In this document: positions 33,411-45,619 of the stretch, piece after piece
Position numbering within the stretch: position 1 is the first letter of the stretch
Layout of the letters: every line of letters begins with the position of its first letter
Assembly: GCA_029255685.2 (NCBI GenBank)
Contig: CM055319.2
Location: forward strand, 28,429,568-28,493,567
DNA: 64,000 nucleotides
Source: Silene conica
Taxonomy: Eukaryota; Streptophyta; Magnoliopsida; Caryophyllales; Caryophyllaceae
Direction: 5' to 3'
Notes under the pieces: model-generated
Told to the model about the DNA's origin: nothing
The model's input: the letters and a program-made list of their open reading frames with translations, nothing else
The model's database searches: none
Made by a program: the position numbers and the translations under genes

Positions 33411-33525
33411 GGTCGATCGACCAAGGAATCCGGTCGGTCGACCGGTTCACTGCTTACCTCACTTTCCAGAATCTGTTTTGCTTCGAGTCTGCGGTCGGTC
33501 GACCTCGATAGTTGGTCGGTCGACC
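33411..33525. repeat. Two GTCGAC box pairs
   Basis: The starts are 33411/33432 and 33493/33514, both 21 bp apart. Confidence 0.9.
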
Positions 33526-33709
33526 CATTTTACTGGCAACACCCGTCTGTTTTCCTGCTAAAGCTTAAAATTCTAATTAAAAGTATAAAGAGCAAGAAAG
33601 AAACATATACAACTAAGAGGAAACTACAAAAAGAGAACTAAAAACTACAACACGGTTTGCCTCCCGGTTAGCGCTGGTTTAAGAGATCCCGCACAACCTT
33701 TTTACCTCA

Positions 33710-34525
33710 TTATGAAGCATCCGAAAAAGGGTCAAAGTACGAGACTTCAACCTTCCCTATGAACTCATTTGCTTCATGGAAATGCTTCACATACTGGCCA
33801 TTAACCTTGAACCTCTCACCGGATCAGGTTTCTAACTCAATTGACCCAAACTTAGAGACTGCCGTGATGGTGTAAGGTCCACTCCACCTGGATTTCAGCT
33901 TACCAGGAAAAAGACGGATACGAGCATTAAATAATAGAACCTTATCACCTACCTGAAAGTCACGCTTTATTATCCTCTTGTCATGCCAGCGCTTAGTTTT
34001 CTCCTTGTAGATCCTGGCATTGTCATAGGCAAGCAACCTAAATTCTTCCAGCTCGTTTAGTTGCGATAAACGTTTCTCACGAGAAAGGTTAGGGTCTAGA
34101 TTAAGATCGCAAATGGCCCACCAAGACTTGCGTTCCAACTCAACTGGTAAGTGACAAGTCTTACCATAAATCAACCGGAATGGTGACATTCCGATTGGAG
34201 TTTTGAACGCAGTTCTATAAGCCCATAAAACATCATCTAGCGTAAGACTCCAATCTTTCCTAGACTTAGAAACAACTTTGGCTAAGGTCTCTTTAAGTTC
34301 TCTATCAGAGATCTTAACTTGACCACTAGTCTGAGGGTGATATGCTAGACCCTTACGATGTTGGACACCGAATTTAGTTAGCAAAGCACTTAATTGTTTC
34401 TCTTTGACATGCATACCTCCATCACTAATGACAACCCTAGGGACACCGAAGCGAGGAAATATGATTTTTTGGAAAAGTTTGATCACAGCTTTTGCATCAC
34501 CATGGGGAGTACCAATAGCTTCTAC
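33710..34525 (-). pseudogene. Athila integrase, C-terminal two thirds
   Basis: The minus-strand frame is open from the junction at 34525. It carries the second half of the integrase core: [15 protein letters not shown] (catalytic D), [20 protein letters not shown] (catalytic E), the downstream [25 protein letters not shown] block and the C-terminal [22 protein letters not shown] domain. Similar residues (FKVNGQYVKHF) continue past a premature TGA at 33824-33826 to about 33710. The zinc finger and first catalytic D are lost where the 34526 array begins. Confidence 0.9.
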
Positions 34526-36331
34526 GGTAACATCCCGTAATTTAGGCGACCTTTAGAATAGTGTAAAGTGACATTTTAATTTAGTATTTAATTATTTTAA
34601 GTTATTTTAATTTATTTTGAATTAATTGGAAATTAATATAATTTAATAAAATATAATTTTATAAAGATTTCGGATTAAAGTCGTAAAGTCGTACCCTTAT
34701 ATTTTTAATCAAGGTCGTCCACCTAATAAGCTTATTATATAGTCGTATATATATTTAATAATTTAGTGATATTAGTTTTAGTATCGGAATCGGATTCGAA
34801 ATCCGTATACAAGTCGTGTCGTGTCGTGACTCGAGCAACGCCCGAGCCACGCCCAATTTGACCGAGCAACAGCAGGACCCGTGCTGCCCAAGCTATACCG
34901 TGTTCTTTTTCCCCTTTTGCCTCCTTCCTTCTACTTCATCTTCAACCTCTAAACAACATAAGTTTTCAATGACAAAATCCCACATAAATCATTCATTACT
35001 CAACCAAATGCAATAAAAATTATAGTTTCGGAATCCTCTCTTCATTCCTCACCTTCTAGTAAGTTTAGATTTCATTTCCCCCAAATTATTTTAAGACAAT
35101 CTTTTTTAGGGTTTCGATTTTAAGGCTAAAGTAAGTGGTTTAATTGTTGTTTTAGGTGAAGAATACAAGGATGAACATGGAGACTCATTTATGATTGAAG
35201 AAGAACCCGTTTATGGCCCTTAAAGATCTCGGTTTTCACTAGTTAGGATTTCTTCTCTTTTCCTAATTCAAGGTAACTTTTCCGAGTGACTCGACGAATT
35301 AATGCTACAATAATTACGTGTTTGTTGTTTGGATGTTATTGGATGTTGTCTTAAATTAATTGGACATGAGTTCTTTGTGAATGTTTATGGTGTTTGTTGT
35401 TGTTTAGTAAATGGTGGTTGTTAAGAGGGTTTTAGTTTGGGTGTTTATTTTTGCGTGTGTTGTTGTTACTGCACTATCATTACTAAGCTGCGAATTAATG
35501 TTGCGTATTGTTATTATCACCATCTCAAGGTTGGACTTAGGAAAAGAATGTCAGCATGTAGTAATCGTGATATTAGAAGAGTGTGTATATTTCGCCTCTA
35601 ATTGATGCATCTCTGAACTGTGGTTCCTGCCGCTGCCCTGCTCGTGTCTTGAATTCTGTTGTCGTTATATTTTTGCTGTTATGACGTTATTATAATGACG
35701 AGTTGCTACTATGCCTTCTACGGTTTCATGCCTGCTACTGCACTGCCGCTACATCCTGCTGTTATTTTTATTGTACCGGCTGTAAATTACTGCCCATGTA
35801 CTATCAATATTCATTGCTGTAACACTACTGTCCTCTGCCATGTTTTCTCTCTAGTTTTCCACTATTGTTGCCGTTACTGCTACTGCTTATCTGCCATTGA
35901 TACGGGGCTATTTTATTGTCGTAATGGTGCTGGTTATTGTCATAATGGTGTTGGTTATTGTCAAAATGCTGTTGGTTTAGTGTTTAACGTGGCTGGTTTT
36001 GTTGCGTTGTTGCGTTGTTGTCGTATTAGTGCTGAATGTTGCTGATTTCGTAGGCTTATATGACTAGTGCTTGAAGGGATTGAAAGTACTACTCATATCA
36101 ACAAAGTGCACTTTCTTTTATGGTTATCCATGTGAAAGAACTCCAAAGTTAAGCGTGCTTGGCTGAGAGTAGTCTTAGGATGGGTGACCTCCAGGGAAGG
36201 TTCCCGGGATGCGCGAGAGTGAGGACAAAATGCGCTGGAAAGGACTCGTGTTGGTCTGTGGGGGCAGTATAAAGCCTGGCGAGCTACCGTGAAAAACATA
36301 TCCGGTCCTAGGTTTGGGCCGGGGTGTTACA
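34526..36331 (+). repeat. Chimeric gypsy LTR 1 ending in a 5S rRNA-like domain
   Basis: It starts GTAACATCCCGTAA (the first T of TG is changed to G) and ends GGGTGTTACA, followed by a primer-site variant (TAGTATCAGAGC). The first 1.5 kb matches 38215-39752 and 41922-43430. The last 285 bp matches 58822-59103, the 3' part of a short 5S-bearing LTR. The switch is at about 36046, after GCTGATTTCGT. It is therefore a mosaic of two LTR types. Confidence 0.8.
36137..36215 (+). other. 5S rRNA-derived domain in LTR 1
   Basis: AGAACTCC, AAGTTAAGCGTGCTTGG (36146-36162, the 5S A-box region), GAGAGTAGT, AGGATGGGTGACCTCC and GGGAAGG follow in 5S order. The 3' end diverges, so it is not a functional 5S gene. 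5S-containing LTRs define Cassandra TRIMs, where the internal Pol III promoter may be active; activity here is untested. Confidence 0.85.
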
Positions 36332-36511
36332 GTTAGTATCAGAGCATAACTGCTCCCGACGCACGTTGTGTACCCCAATGTAAATAACTTGACCTTCAAA
36401 TATTGAATTGAGAGTTGGCTAAGTTGGGTAGAATCAGGATATTATGTTGTAGTCTGTTTGTGATTGCTAGGTGTTAGGTTCTAACAAGTTTGCTTTCCTC
36501 TTGACCTGAAG

Positions 36512-37661
36512 ATGGCTCCTCCAAGGAATGGCTATAATGCAATTTTACAAGCTCTTAAGCTCATCATCCAAAACCAACAGAATCAACAGAATCAACAATT
36601 CAATCCTACGCCTGAAGCTGAAAGACGTGGTAGCTACGTCTGGGTGGCTAGCCAATTAGCAAGGAACAATACTAGAACTTATGGTGGTGAAGTTGATCCG
36701 GTAGTCCGGGAGATGGAGAAGAGCCGTTCTTTGTATGATGTCCAAGAAGGGGATCGGACAAGGTGAAGTTGGCCTCTCACGTTTTGGTTTAGGAAGCTGA
36801 TCGATGGTGGACTATGACTGGTCCTACCTCCATTCTTGAGAATGGCTTTGGTTGGGATCGATTCAAGGACTTAGTTGAGGCTAGGATCTATCCTAAGGAG
36901 CTTAGGCGACAAAGGCTCAAGGAATTCATGGACTTGACACAAAGAGATCTCTCCGTACAAGCCTTCACTAACAAGTTTAATGATCTCGCTCATTATGCTT
37001 CTAGACTTGTCCAGAATGAAGAAGATAAGGCCTTCTTTTACTTGGACAAGCTTCCCCGAAGCTTAAGAGTATGATCAGAAGAGATTCTACATCCTTTATC
37101 TCCATCTACGATGATGCCTTGTGGGCTGAGAGCTCCATTCAAGCCATTGATGATGAGGCTCGAGCTTCTAGAGTTGTGGTTGACTCCTCTCACCACACTT
37201 CTCAAGGCAAGGGACCATACTCTCTTGATTCTCTACCACTCGTACCTGCTTCTGGGGCGAATGTGGTTCCTCCTTACTCCTCTCACTCCCTTAAGAGAAA
37301 GTTTGTTTCGAATAAGCAAGCCAACCATGGTACTCCTTCTAACAATAACAAAGAACATCGCTTGTGTTTCCAATGTAAGAAGCCCTTACATCCCGGAGTT
37401 GGTTGCTTTAACAAGCCACTTGTTTGCCACTTCTGCAAAAATCCTGGACACCAGTATCGAGATTGTCCCGAGAGGAAGACTACTCCTACACCCACTTTTC
37501 CCGAGCAACCTAAAGGACGAATTTACGTGATGACTCGTACCGAAGCTGCTGCATTTCCCGATATTCTTATTGGTGTGTTGCTAATTCTTGCCTTTCCTCC
37601 TTCTTACTTTTGTCATCTCGTTAAATTTTTACACTTTTCATCTAAGTTTTGTGAGCTTTAG
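36512..37661 (+). pseudogene. gag: Gypsy (chromovirus-like) gag, copy 1, broken
   Basis: It starts MAPPRNGYNAILQALK at an ATG 180 bp after the LTR. Three frames are needed: 36512-36766, 36814-37074 and 37071-37661, with two frameshifts and an in-frame TAG near 36790. The capsid part has FKDLVEARIYPKELRRQRLKE...SVQAFTNKFNDL, the gypsy Retrotrans_gag pattern. Two intact zinc knuckles follow, CFQCKKPLHPGVGC and CHFCKNPGHQYRDC. No protease or polymerase follows. Copy 2 at 40219 carries the same three lesions, so the unit multiplied after gag was already dead. Confidence 0.85.
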
Positions 37662-38214
37662 CTACTCTTTCGAGTGATCCTTTCCTCCTCTTAAGCATAT
37701 TTTGCCTTGCCCTTGACTCCTAAAATTCTTGAAACCGAAATCTTTGAGCCTAAACAGTTCCAGTCGACCATAGGTTGACCCTTAATGAGGTTAAATATCT
37801 CATGAAGTTAGATTAGATGTCTTGGTCTCAGTTATCTAGAGTCACTAGATAGAGTTCAGTCATAACTAATCGAGTTATTATCCTTATTATAATGTTTCGA
37901 ACTAAAAGTTTTGAAATGATTTGATGCTTTTCATTGGCTTTAACATCAATAAGGGTTGAGACTCGTTATTGGAGACGTCTGATAATTAGTTTTTCCATTT
38001 GTTGGTGTGAAAAAATTATTTTTAATGTCTTTGATTTGGAATGTCGATGTTCTTGAAAGATATACAAGAACCCTCCATCCCCTTGATGAGATACTATTTT
38101 CATACGTATTCTTTTTGAAACCTCATTCGTTTGATTTAAAGGATCGACCTACAATAGTTACACCCTTCCTTTTTCGAAGTTTCGAGGACCAAACTTTTTA
38201 AAAGGTGGGATGAT
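37662..38214 (+). other. 3' tail of gypsy unit 1 with polypurine tract
   Basis: It lacks pol. It ends in TTTCGAGGACCAAAC then AAAAGGTGGGATGAT directly before the next LTR, the end typical of chromovirus-like gypsy elements. Confidence 0.7.
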
Positions 38215-40038
38215 TGTAACATCCCGTAATTTAGGAGACCTTTAGAATAGTGTAAAGTGACATTTTAATTTAGTATTTAATTATTCTAAGTTATTTTAAT
38301 TTATTTTGAATTAATCGGAAATTAATATAATTTAATAAAATATAATTTTATAAAGATTTCGGATTAAAGTCGTAAAGTCGTAAAGTCGTAAAGTCGCACC
38401 CTTATATTTTTAATCAAGGTCGTCCACTTAATAAGCTTATTATATAGTCGTATATATATATTTAATAATTTAGTGATAATAGTTTTAATATCGGAATCGG
38501 TTTCGAAATTCGTATACAAGTCGTGTCGTGTCGTGACTCGAGCAACGCCCGAGCCACGCCCAATTTGACCGAGCAACAGCAGGACCCGTGCTGCCCAAGC
38601 TATACCGTGTTCTTTTTCCCCTTTTGCCTCCTTCCTTCAACTTCATCTTCAACCTCTAAACAACATAAGGTTTCAATGACAAAATCCCACATAAATCCTT
38701 CATTACTCAACCAAATGCAATAAAAATTATAGTTTCGGAATCCTCTCTTCATTCCTCACCTTCTAGTAAGTTTAGATTTCATTTCCCCCAAATTATTTTA
38801 AGACAATCTTTTTTAGGGTTTCGATTTTAAGGCTAAAGTAAGTGGTTTAATTGTTGTTTTAGGTGAAGAATACAAGGATGAACATGGAGAGTCATTTATG
38901 ATTGAAGAAGAACCCGTTTATGGCCCTTAAAGATCTCGGTTTTCACTAGTTAGGATTTCTTCTCTTTTCCTAATTCAAGGTAACTTTTCCGAGTGACTCG
39001 ACGAATTAATGCTACAATAATTACGTGTTTGTTGTTTGGATGTTATTGGATGTTGTCTTAAATTAATTGGACATGAGTTCTTTGTGAATGTTTATGGTGT
39101 TTGTTGTTGTTTAGTAAATGGTGGTTGTTAAGAGGGTTTTAGTTTGGGTGTTTATTTTTGCGTGTGTTGTTGTTACTGCACTATCATTACTAAGCTGCGA
39201 ATTAATGTTGCGTATTGTTATTATCACCATCTCAAGGTTGGACTTAGGAAAAGAATGTCAGCATGTAGTAATCGTGATATTAGAAGAGTGTGTATATTTC
39301 GCCTCTAATTGATGCATCTCTGAACTGTGGTTCCTGCCGCTGCCCTGCTCGTGTCTTGAATTCTGTTGTCGTTATATTTTTGCTGTTATGACGTTATTAT
39401 AATGACGAGTTGCTACTATGCCTTCTACGGTTTCATGCCTGCTACTGCACTGCCGCTACATCCTGCTGTTATTTTTATTGTACCGGCTGTAAATTACTGC
39501 CCATGTACTATCAATATTCATTGCTGTAACACTACTGTCCTCTGCCATGTTTTCTCTCTAGTTTTCCACTATTGTTGCCGTTACTGCTACTGCTTATCTG
39601 CCATTGATACGGGGCTATTTTATTGTCGTAATGGTGCTGGTTATTGTCATAATGGTGTTGGTTATTGTCAAAACGCTGTTGGTTTAGTGTTTAACGTGGC
39701 TGGTTTTGTTGCGTTGTTGCGTTGTTGTCGTATTAGTGCTGAATGTTGCTGATTTCGTAGGCTTATATGACTAGTGCTTGAAGGGATTGAAAGTACTACT
39801 CATATCAACAAAGTGCACTTTCTTTTATGGTTATACATGTGAAAGAACTCCAAAGTTAAGCGTGCTTGGCTGAGAGTAGTCTTAGGATGGGTGACCTCCA
39901 GGGAAGGTTCCCGGGATGCGCGAGAGTGAGGACAAAATGCGCTGGAAAGGACTCGTGTTGGTCTGTGGGGGCAGTATAAAGCCTGGCGAGCTACCGTGAA
40001 AAACATATCCGGTCCTAGGTTTGGGCCGGGGTGTTACA
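38215..40038 (+). repeat. Chimeric gypsy LTR 2 ending in a 5S rRNA-like domain
   Basis: It is 1824 bp, from TGTAACATCCCG to GTGTTACA. It is nearly identical to LTR 1; the main difference is two extra copies of a 9 bp GTCGTAAA-type repeat near 38370. It serves as both the 3' LTR of unit 1 and the 5' LTR of unit 2. Confidence 0.9.
39844..39922 (+). other. 5S rRNA-derived domain in LTR 2
   Basis: This is the same sequence as at 36137-36215; the A-box region is at 39853-39869. Confidence 0.85.
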
Positions 40039-40218
40039 GTTAGTATCAGAGCATAACTGCTCCCGACGCACGTTGTGTACCCCAATGTAAATAACTTGAC
40101 CTTCAAATAATGAATTGAGAGTTGGCTAAGTTGGGTAGAATCAGGATATTATGTTGTAGTCTGTTTGTGATTGCTAGGTGTTAGGTTCTAACAAGTTTGC
40201 TTTCCTCTTGACCTGAAG

Positions 40219-41368
40219 ATGGCTCCTCCAAGGAATGGCTATAATGCAATTTTACAAGCTCTTAAGCTCATCATCCAAAACCAACAGAATCAACAGAATC
40301 AACAATTCAATCCTACGCCTGAAGCTGAAAGACATGGTAGCTACGTCTGGGTGGCTAGCCAATTAGCAAGGAACAATACTAGAACTTATGGTGGTGAAGT
40401 TGATCCGGTAGTCCGGGAGATGGAGAAGAGCCGTTCTTTGTATGATGTCCAAGAAGGGGATCGGACAAGGTGAAGTTGGCCTCTCACGTTTTGGTTTAGG
40501 AAGCTGATCGATGGTGGACTATGACTGGTCCTACCTCCATTCTTGAGAATGGCTTTGGTTGGGATCGATTCAAGGACTTAGTTGAGGCTAGGATCTATCC
40601 TAAGGAGCTTAGGCGACAAAGGCTCAAGGAATTCATGGACTTGACACAAAGAGATCTCTCCGTACAAGCCTTCACTAACAAGTTTAATGATCTCGCTCAT
40701 TATGCTTCTAGACTTGTCCAGAATGAAGAAGATAAGGCCTTCTTTTACTTGGACAAGCTTCCCCGAAGCTTAAGAGTATGATCAGAAGAGATTCTACATC
40801 CTTTATCTCCATCTACGATGATGCCTTGTGGGCTGAGAGCTCCATTCAAGCCATTGATGATGAGGCTCGAGCTTCTAGAGTTGTGGTTGACTCCTCTCAC
40901 CACACTTCTCAAGGCAAGGGACCATACTCTCTTGATTCTCTACCACTCGTACCTGCTTCTGGGGCGAATGTGGTTCCTCCTTACTCCTCTCACTCCCTTA
41001 AGAGAAAGTTTGTTCCGAATAAGCAAGCCAACCATGGTACTCCTTCTAACAATAACAAAGAACATCGCTTGTGTTTCCAATGTAAGAAGCCCTTACATCC
41101 CGGAGTTGGTTGCTTTAACAAGCCACTTGTTTGCCACTTCTGCAAAAATCCTGGACACCAGTATCGAGATTGTCCCGAGAGGAAGACTACTCCTACACCC
41201 ACTGTTCCCGAGCAACCTAAAGGACGAATTTACGTGATGACCCGTACCGAAGCTGCTGCATTTCCCGATATTCGTATTGGTGTGTTGCTAATTCTTGCCT
41301 TTCCTCCTTCTTACTTTTGTCATCTCGTTAAATTTTTACACTTTTCATCTAAGTCTTGTGAGCTTTAG
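40219..41368 (+). pseudogene. gag: Gypsy (chromovirus-like) gag, copy 2, broken
   Basis: This is a near-identical copy of 36512-37661 in three frames (40219-40473, 40521-40781, 40778-41368) with the same stop and frameshifts and both zinc knuckles intact. A few substitutions distinguish it, for example serine to proline in the segment before the knuckles and histidine for arginine near residue 38. Shared lesions point to duplication of the whole 3.7 kb unit, or to amplification in trans from one dead master. Confidence 0.85.
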
Positions 41369-41921
41369 CTACTCTTTCGAGTGATCCTTTCCTCCTCTTA
41401 AGCATCTTTTCCCTTGCCCTTGACTCCTAAAATTCTTGAAACCAAAATCTTTGAGCCTAAACAGTTCCAGTCGACCATAGGTTAACCCTTAATGAGGTTA
41501 AATATCTCATGAAGTTAGATCAGATGTCTTGGTCTCAGTTATCTAGAGTCACTAGATAGAGTTCAGGCATAACTAATCGAGTTATTATCCTTATTATAAA
41601 GTTTCGAACTAAAAGTTTTGAAATGATTTGATGCTTTTCATTGGCTTTAACATCAATTAGGGTTGAGACTCGTTATTGGAGACGTCTGATAATTAGTTTT
41701 TCCATTTGTTGGTGTGAAAAAATTATTTTTAATGTCTTTGATTTGGAATGTCGATGTTCTTGAAAGATATACAAGAACCCTCCATCCCCTTGATGAGATA
41801 CTATTTTCATACGTATTCTTTTTGAAACCTCATTCGTTTGATTTAAAGGATCGACCTACAATAGTTACACCCTTCCTTTTTCGAAGTTTCGAGGACCAAA
41901 CTTTTTAAAAGGTGGGATGAT
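41369..41921 (+). other. 3' tail of gypsy unit 2 with polypurine tract
   Basis: It is the same as 37662-38214 with minor substitutions and has no pol. AAAAGGTGGGATGAT abuts LTR 3. Confidence 0.7.
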
Positions 41922-44402
41922 TGTAACATCCCGTAATTTAGGAGACCTTTAGAATAGTGTAAAGTGACATTTTAATTTAGTATTTAATTATTCTAAGTTA
42001 TTTTAATTTATTTTGAATTAATTGAAAATTAATATAATTTAACAAAATATAATTTTATAAAGATTTCGGATTAAAGTCGTAAAGTCGTAAATTCGTAAAG
42101 TCGCACCCTTATATTTTTAATCAAGGTCGTCCACTTAATAAGCTTATTATATAGTCGTATATATATATTTAATAATTTAGTGATAATAGTTTTAATATCG
42201 GAATCGGTTTCGAAATTCGTATACAAGTCGTGTCGTGTCGTGACTCGAGCAACGCCCGAGCCACGCCCAATTTGACCGAGCAACAGCAGGACCCGTGCTG
42301 CCCAAGCTATACCGTGTTCTTTTTCCCCTTTTGCCTCCTTCCTTCTACTTCATCTTCAACCTCAAAACAACATAATGTTTCAATGACAAAATCCCACATA
42401 AATCCTTCATTACTCAACCAAATGCAATAAAAGTTATAGTTTCGGAATTCTCTCTTCATTCCTCACCTTCTAGTAAGTTTAGATTTCATTTCCCCCAAAT
42501 TATTTTAAGACAATCTTTTTTAGGATTTCGATTTTAAGGCTAATGTAAGTGGTTTAATTGTTGTTTTAGGCGAAGAATACAAGGATGAATATGGAGACTC
42601 ATTTATGTTGAAGAAGAACCCGTTTATGGCCCTTAAAGATCTCGGTTTTCACTAGTTATGATTTCTTCTCTTTTCCTAATTCAAGGTAACTTTTCCGAGT
42701 GACCCGACGAATTAATGCTACAATATTTACGTGTTTGTTGTTTGGATGTTATTGGATATTGTCTTAAATTAATCAGACATGAGTTCTTTGTGAATGTTTA
42801 TGGTGTTTGTTGTTGTTTAGTAAATGGTGGTTGTTAAGTGGGTTTTAGTTTGGGTGTTTATTTTTGCGTGTATTGTTATTGCACTATCATTACTAAGCTG
42901 CGAATTAATGTTGCGTATTGTTATTATCACCATGTCAAGGTTAGACTTAGGAAAAGAATGTCAGCATGTAGTAATCGTGATATTAGAAGAGTGTGTATAA
43001 TTCGCCTCTAATTGCTGCGTCTCCGAACTGTGGTTCCTGCCGCTGCCCTGCACGTGTCTTGAATTTTGTTGTCGTTATATTGTTGCGGTTATTACATTAT
43101 TATAATGACGAGTTGCTACTGCACTGCCGCTACATCCTGCTGTTATTTTTATTGTACCGGCTGTAAATTACTGCCCATGTACTATCAATATTCATTGCTG
43201 TAACACTGCTGTCCTCTGCCATGTTTTCTCTCTGGTTTTCCACTGTTGTCGTTACTTCTACTGCTTATCTGCCATTGATACGGGGTTGTTTTACTGTCGT
43301 AATGGTGCTGGTTATTATCATAATGGTGTTGGTTATTGTCATAACGCTGCTGGTTTAATGTTTAACGTGGCTGGTTTTGTTGCGATATTGCGTTGTTGTC
43401 GTATTAGTGCTGAATGTTGCTGATTTCGTTGTTATACGCTATTGTTCGTTGTTGTCCGCTGCTGTACTGCCGCCATTATAATGTAATGTTGATGTTGCTG
43501 TTCATTGCCATTGTTTGCTAAGCATTACCGTACTAATTTACTACATACTACTTACCGTTTTACTACTATTACCGTATAAACATATTAAACTACTACTGTT
43601 TATTATTTCTAATTTAACTACTACTACTACTGCATATTAGTACTACTGTACGTACTGCTGCTATTTAGTAAAACTATTATCATTATTTAGTTATTATTAT
43701 TAGTACGTATGTTGAACATACTACATAATGTTAGTATTATTTTATTATTATATTATTATTTTACGTACGTGCTTGCTAGCCTGCTTGAATTAATTAGTTT
43801 ACGTACGTACGTACGTGCTTGCTTGTGTTTGCTAGCTTGTTTACGTTTAAATATAATACGTTAGAAATTGTTACGAATTAGTAATGGGTTACAGTTTTAT
43901 TTTAAGAAGCATGTCTAATTGACTAATTAGTTAATCGGTTTCCCGAGTAATTAAAATACGACTTGTTATATTAATTTTTCACATGTAAATTTTATATGGA
44001 AAATATGAGGATATAATATGAAATGTTAAATTAGTTCTTGTTTCTCTTTTCCGAATGAGCTATATACTTAATTTCCGATTCTTTTGTTATCTTGTATACG
44101 TAATTCATTCCGCAAAGAATATGTGTTAATTCCTTAATCGATCGAACCGTTTAATTAGAATGCAATGTAATACGTAGTTAAAAATATATATTTGAGCTAG
44201 GTAAGAGTTATCAAAGTGGTTAGTTACTTGTCTTAAGTTGATTAAGTCTTAAGTACTTGTTTATAATTCTTATCGGACTAACTTATTCCCAATATATAGT
44301 AGCTGTTTAGCATAAACTTAATTGAAATGGGTCATTTCCCTCATATGTGTAAAGTAGAATGGTCATAAAATAGCCTAGTGAATAAGATTTAATTTGGATG
44401 TA
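41922..44402 (+). repeat. Gypsy LTR 3, long form, without the 5S end; left part
   Basis: 41922-43430 matches the 5' parts of LTRs 1 and 2 with more divergence. Past GCTGATTTCGT at about 43430 it does not switch to the 5S domain but continues through unrelated AT-rich sequence, including ACGT and TTA/TAC simple repeats (43540-43830). It is interrupted by the TRIM at 44408 and by the gypsy element at 46701, and seems to end at 58603 before a primer-site-like sequence. No ORF is supported. Confidence 0.65.
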
Positions 44403-44407
44403 AATAA

Positions 44408-44960
44408 TGTAACACCCCAAGAGTATGAGAGGAAAGTTGTCCCACATCGGTAGAATGTGAGGCTTGTGATATGTTTATAATAGCTTCCACCCACCACTTA
44501 GTAACAAGGCCTTGTGCTTTTGGGCTTAAGTGAGGACAATTAACGGGCCCAAAAGTGCACACCCATCTTATTGGGTTTGTGTTACGACGGTGGCGGGTCG
44601 GGTTGTTACAAATGGTATCAGAGCGACCCTGCGACCGTGTGGTGAGCCTGTGGTCGGGAGTACCCGGGTCACACACCTAGCGGGGGAAGATTCTGGCCCT
44701 GGTTGTGGTCAAGTTTGAGGCACAACGAGGACGTTGTGTTCTTGAAGTGGGGGAGTTTGTAACACCCCAAGAGTATGAGAGGAAAGTTGTCCCACATCGG
44801 TAGAATGTGAGGCTTGTGATATGTTTATAATAGCTTCCACCCACCACTTAGTAACAAGGCCTTGTGCTTTTGGGCTTAAGTGAGGACAATTAACGGGCCC
44901 AAAAGTGCACACCCATCTTATTGGGTTTGTGTTACGACGGTGGCGGGTCGGGTTGTTACA
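44408..44960 (+). mobile_element. TRIM retrotransposon, 553 bp, with identical LTRs
   Basis: LTRs of 203 bp lie at 44408-44610 and 44758-44960 (TGTAACACCCC to GTTGTTACA), and I see no difference between them. The target duplication is aataa (44403-44407, 44961-44965). The 147 bp interior has only a primer site (TGGTATCAGAGC) at its start and a polypurine tract (GAAGTGGGGGAG) at its end. It cannot encode protein and must be mobilised in trans. Identical LTRs imply a recent insertion. Confidence 0.95.
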
Positions 44961-44965
44961 AATAA

Positions 44966-45558
44966 TGTGAATGCGTATTGGAAATAAGTCTGAGTCGGGA
45001 CCTCTAGAGTACAATACGGAGGCGGTCATGGTCCGAATCTTTAGTTTTTGGATATGAGGATGATATTTAGCATTTTGTTAAATGGGTGATTGCGACGGAT
45101 GAGTATTTTATCATGTTGATTATCTATTCACTTGGTATAGTCCCTTTAAGTTGATATTTCCACATGATAGCTCAGTAATGGCATAAAATTGGTGTACATA
45201 TGATTAGAAATGATTCATAATGAGATTTATGTTGGTTGGAGGTTTTGTGTCGAAAACTGAGTTGGGCCAGTTGACTGAACTACATTCAGTCAACTAGGTT
45301 TAACCAGTCAGCCTCGATTTAACCGATGACCCGTCGTGGGACTTGGGTCGAGGGTAAACATTTGGATGCCTGAAGTAAGTATGTTGCTTTAATATTAGCT
45401 ATGTTGATATTTAGCTATTGAACATGTTATGCACTTCCATATTAAAGGTTAGTTGAATTGGATGACTTCATATGTTGGATGTTTACCCTTACTAATGTTG
45501 ATATTGATTGATATTAACTGATAAAGCATGATAACGGATAATGTTAATTAGTGTCACT

Positions 45559-45560
<2 letters not shown>
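44966..45560 (+). other. LTR 3 continuation, no gene
   Basis: Non-coding DNA between the TRIM and the AT repeat. I see nothing recognisable. Confidence 0.5.

Positions 45561-45614
<54 letters not shown>
45561..45614. repeat. (AT)n microsatellite, left of the TIR element
   Basis: About 27 uninterrupted AT units. Confidence 0.95.

Positions 45615-45619
<5 letters not shown>

Larger units (their letters stand above)
32488..33709 (-). other. Non-coding spacer between integrase and the extra ORF
   Basis: No gene is seen. It holds three groups of GTCGAC boxes and an A-rich stretch (33040-33250). Long spacers here are usual in Athila elements. Confidence 0.6.

Noticed and set aside
35411..36045. 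Hydrophobic, cysteine-rich open frames (also 39118-39752)
   Set aside because: They are products of a TGC/GTT-rich simple-sequence stretch in the chimeric LTR, broken in the third copy.
36137..36215. A functional 5S rRNA gene
   Set aside because: Only the central part resembles 5S; both ends diverge, there is no T-run terminator at the right place, and it is part of an LTR.
36093..36399. Antisense open frames opposite the 5S-like domain (also near 39800 and 58947)
   Set aside because: They are mirror frames of the LTR end and primer region, repeated wherever that DNA is repeated; no protein family.
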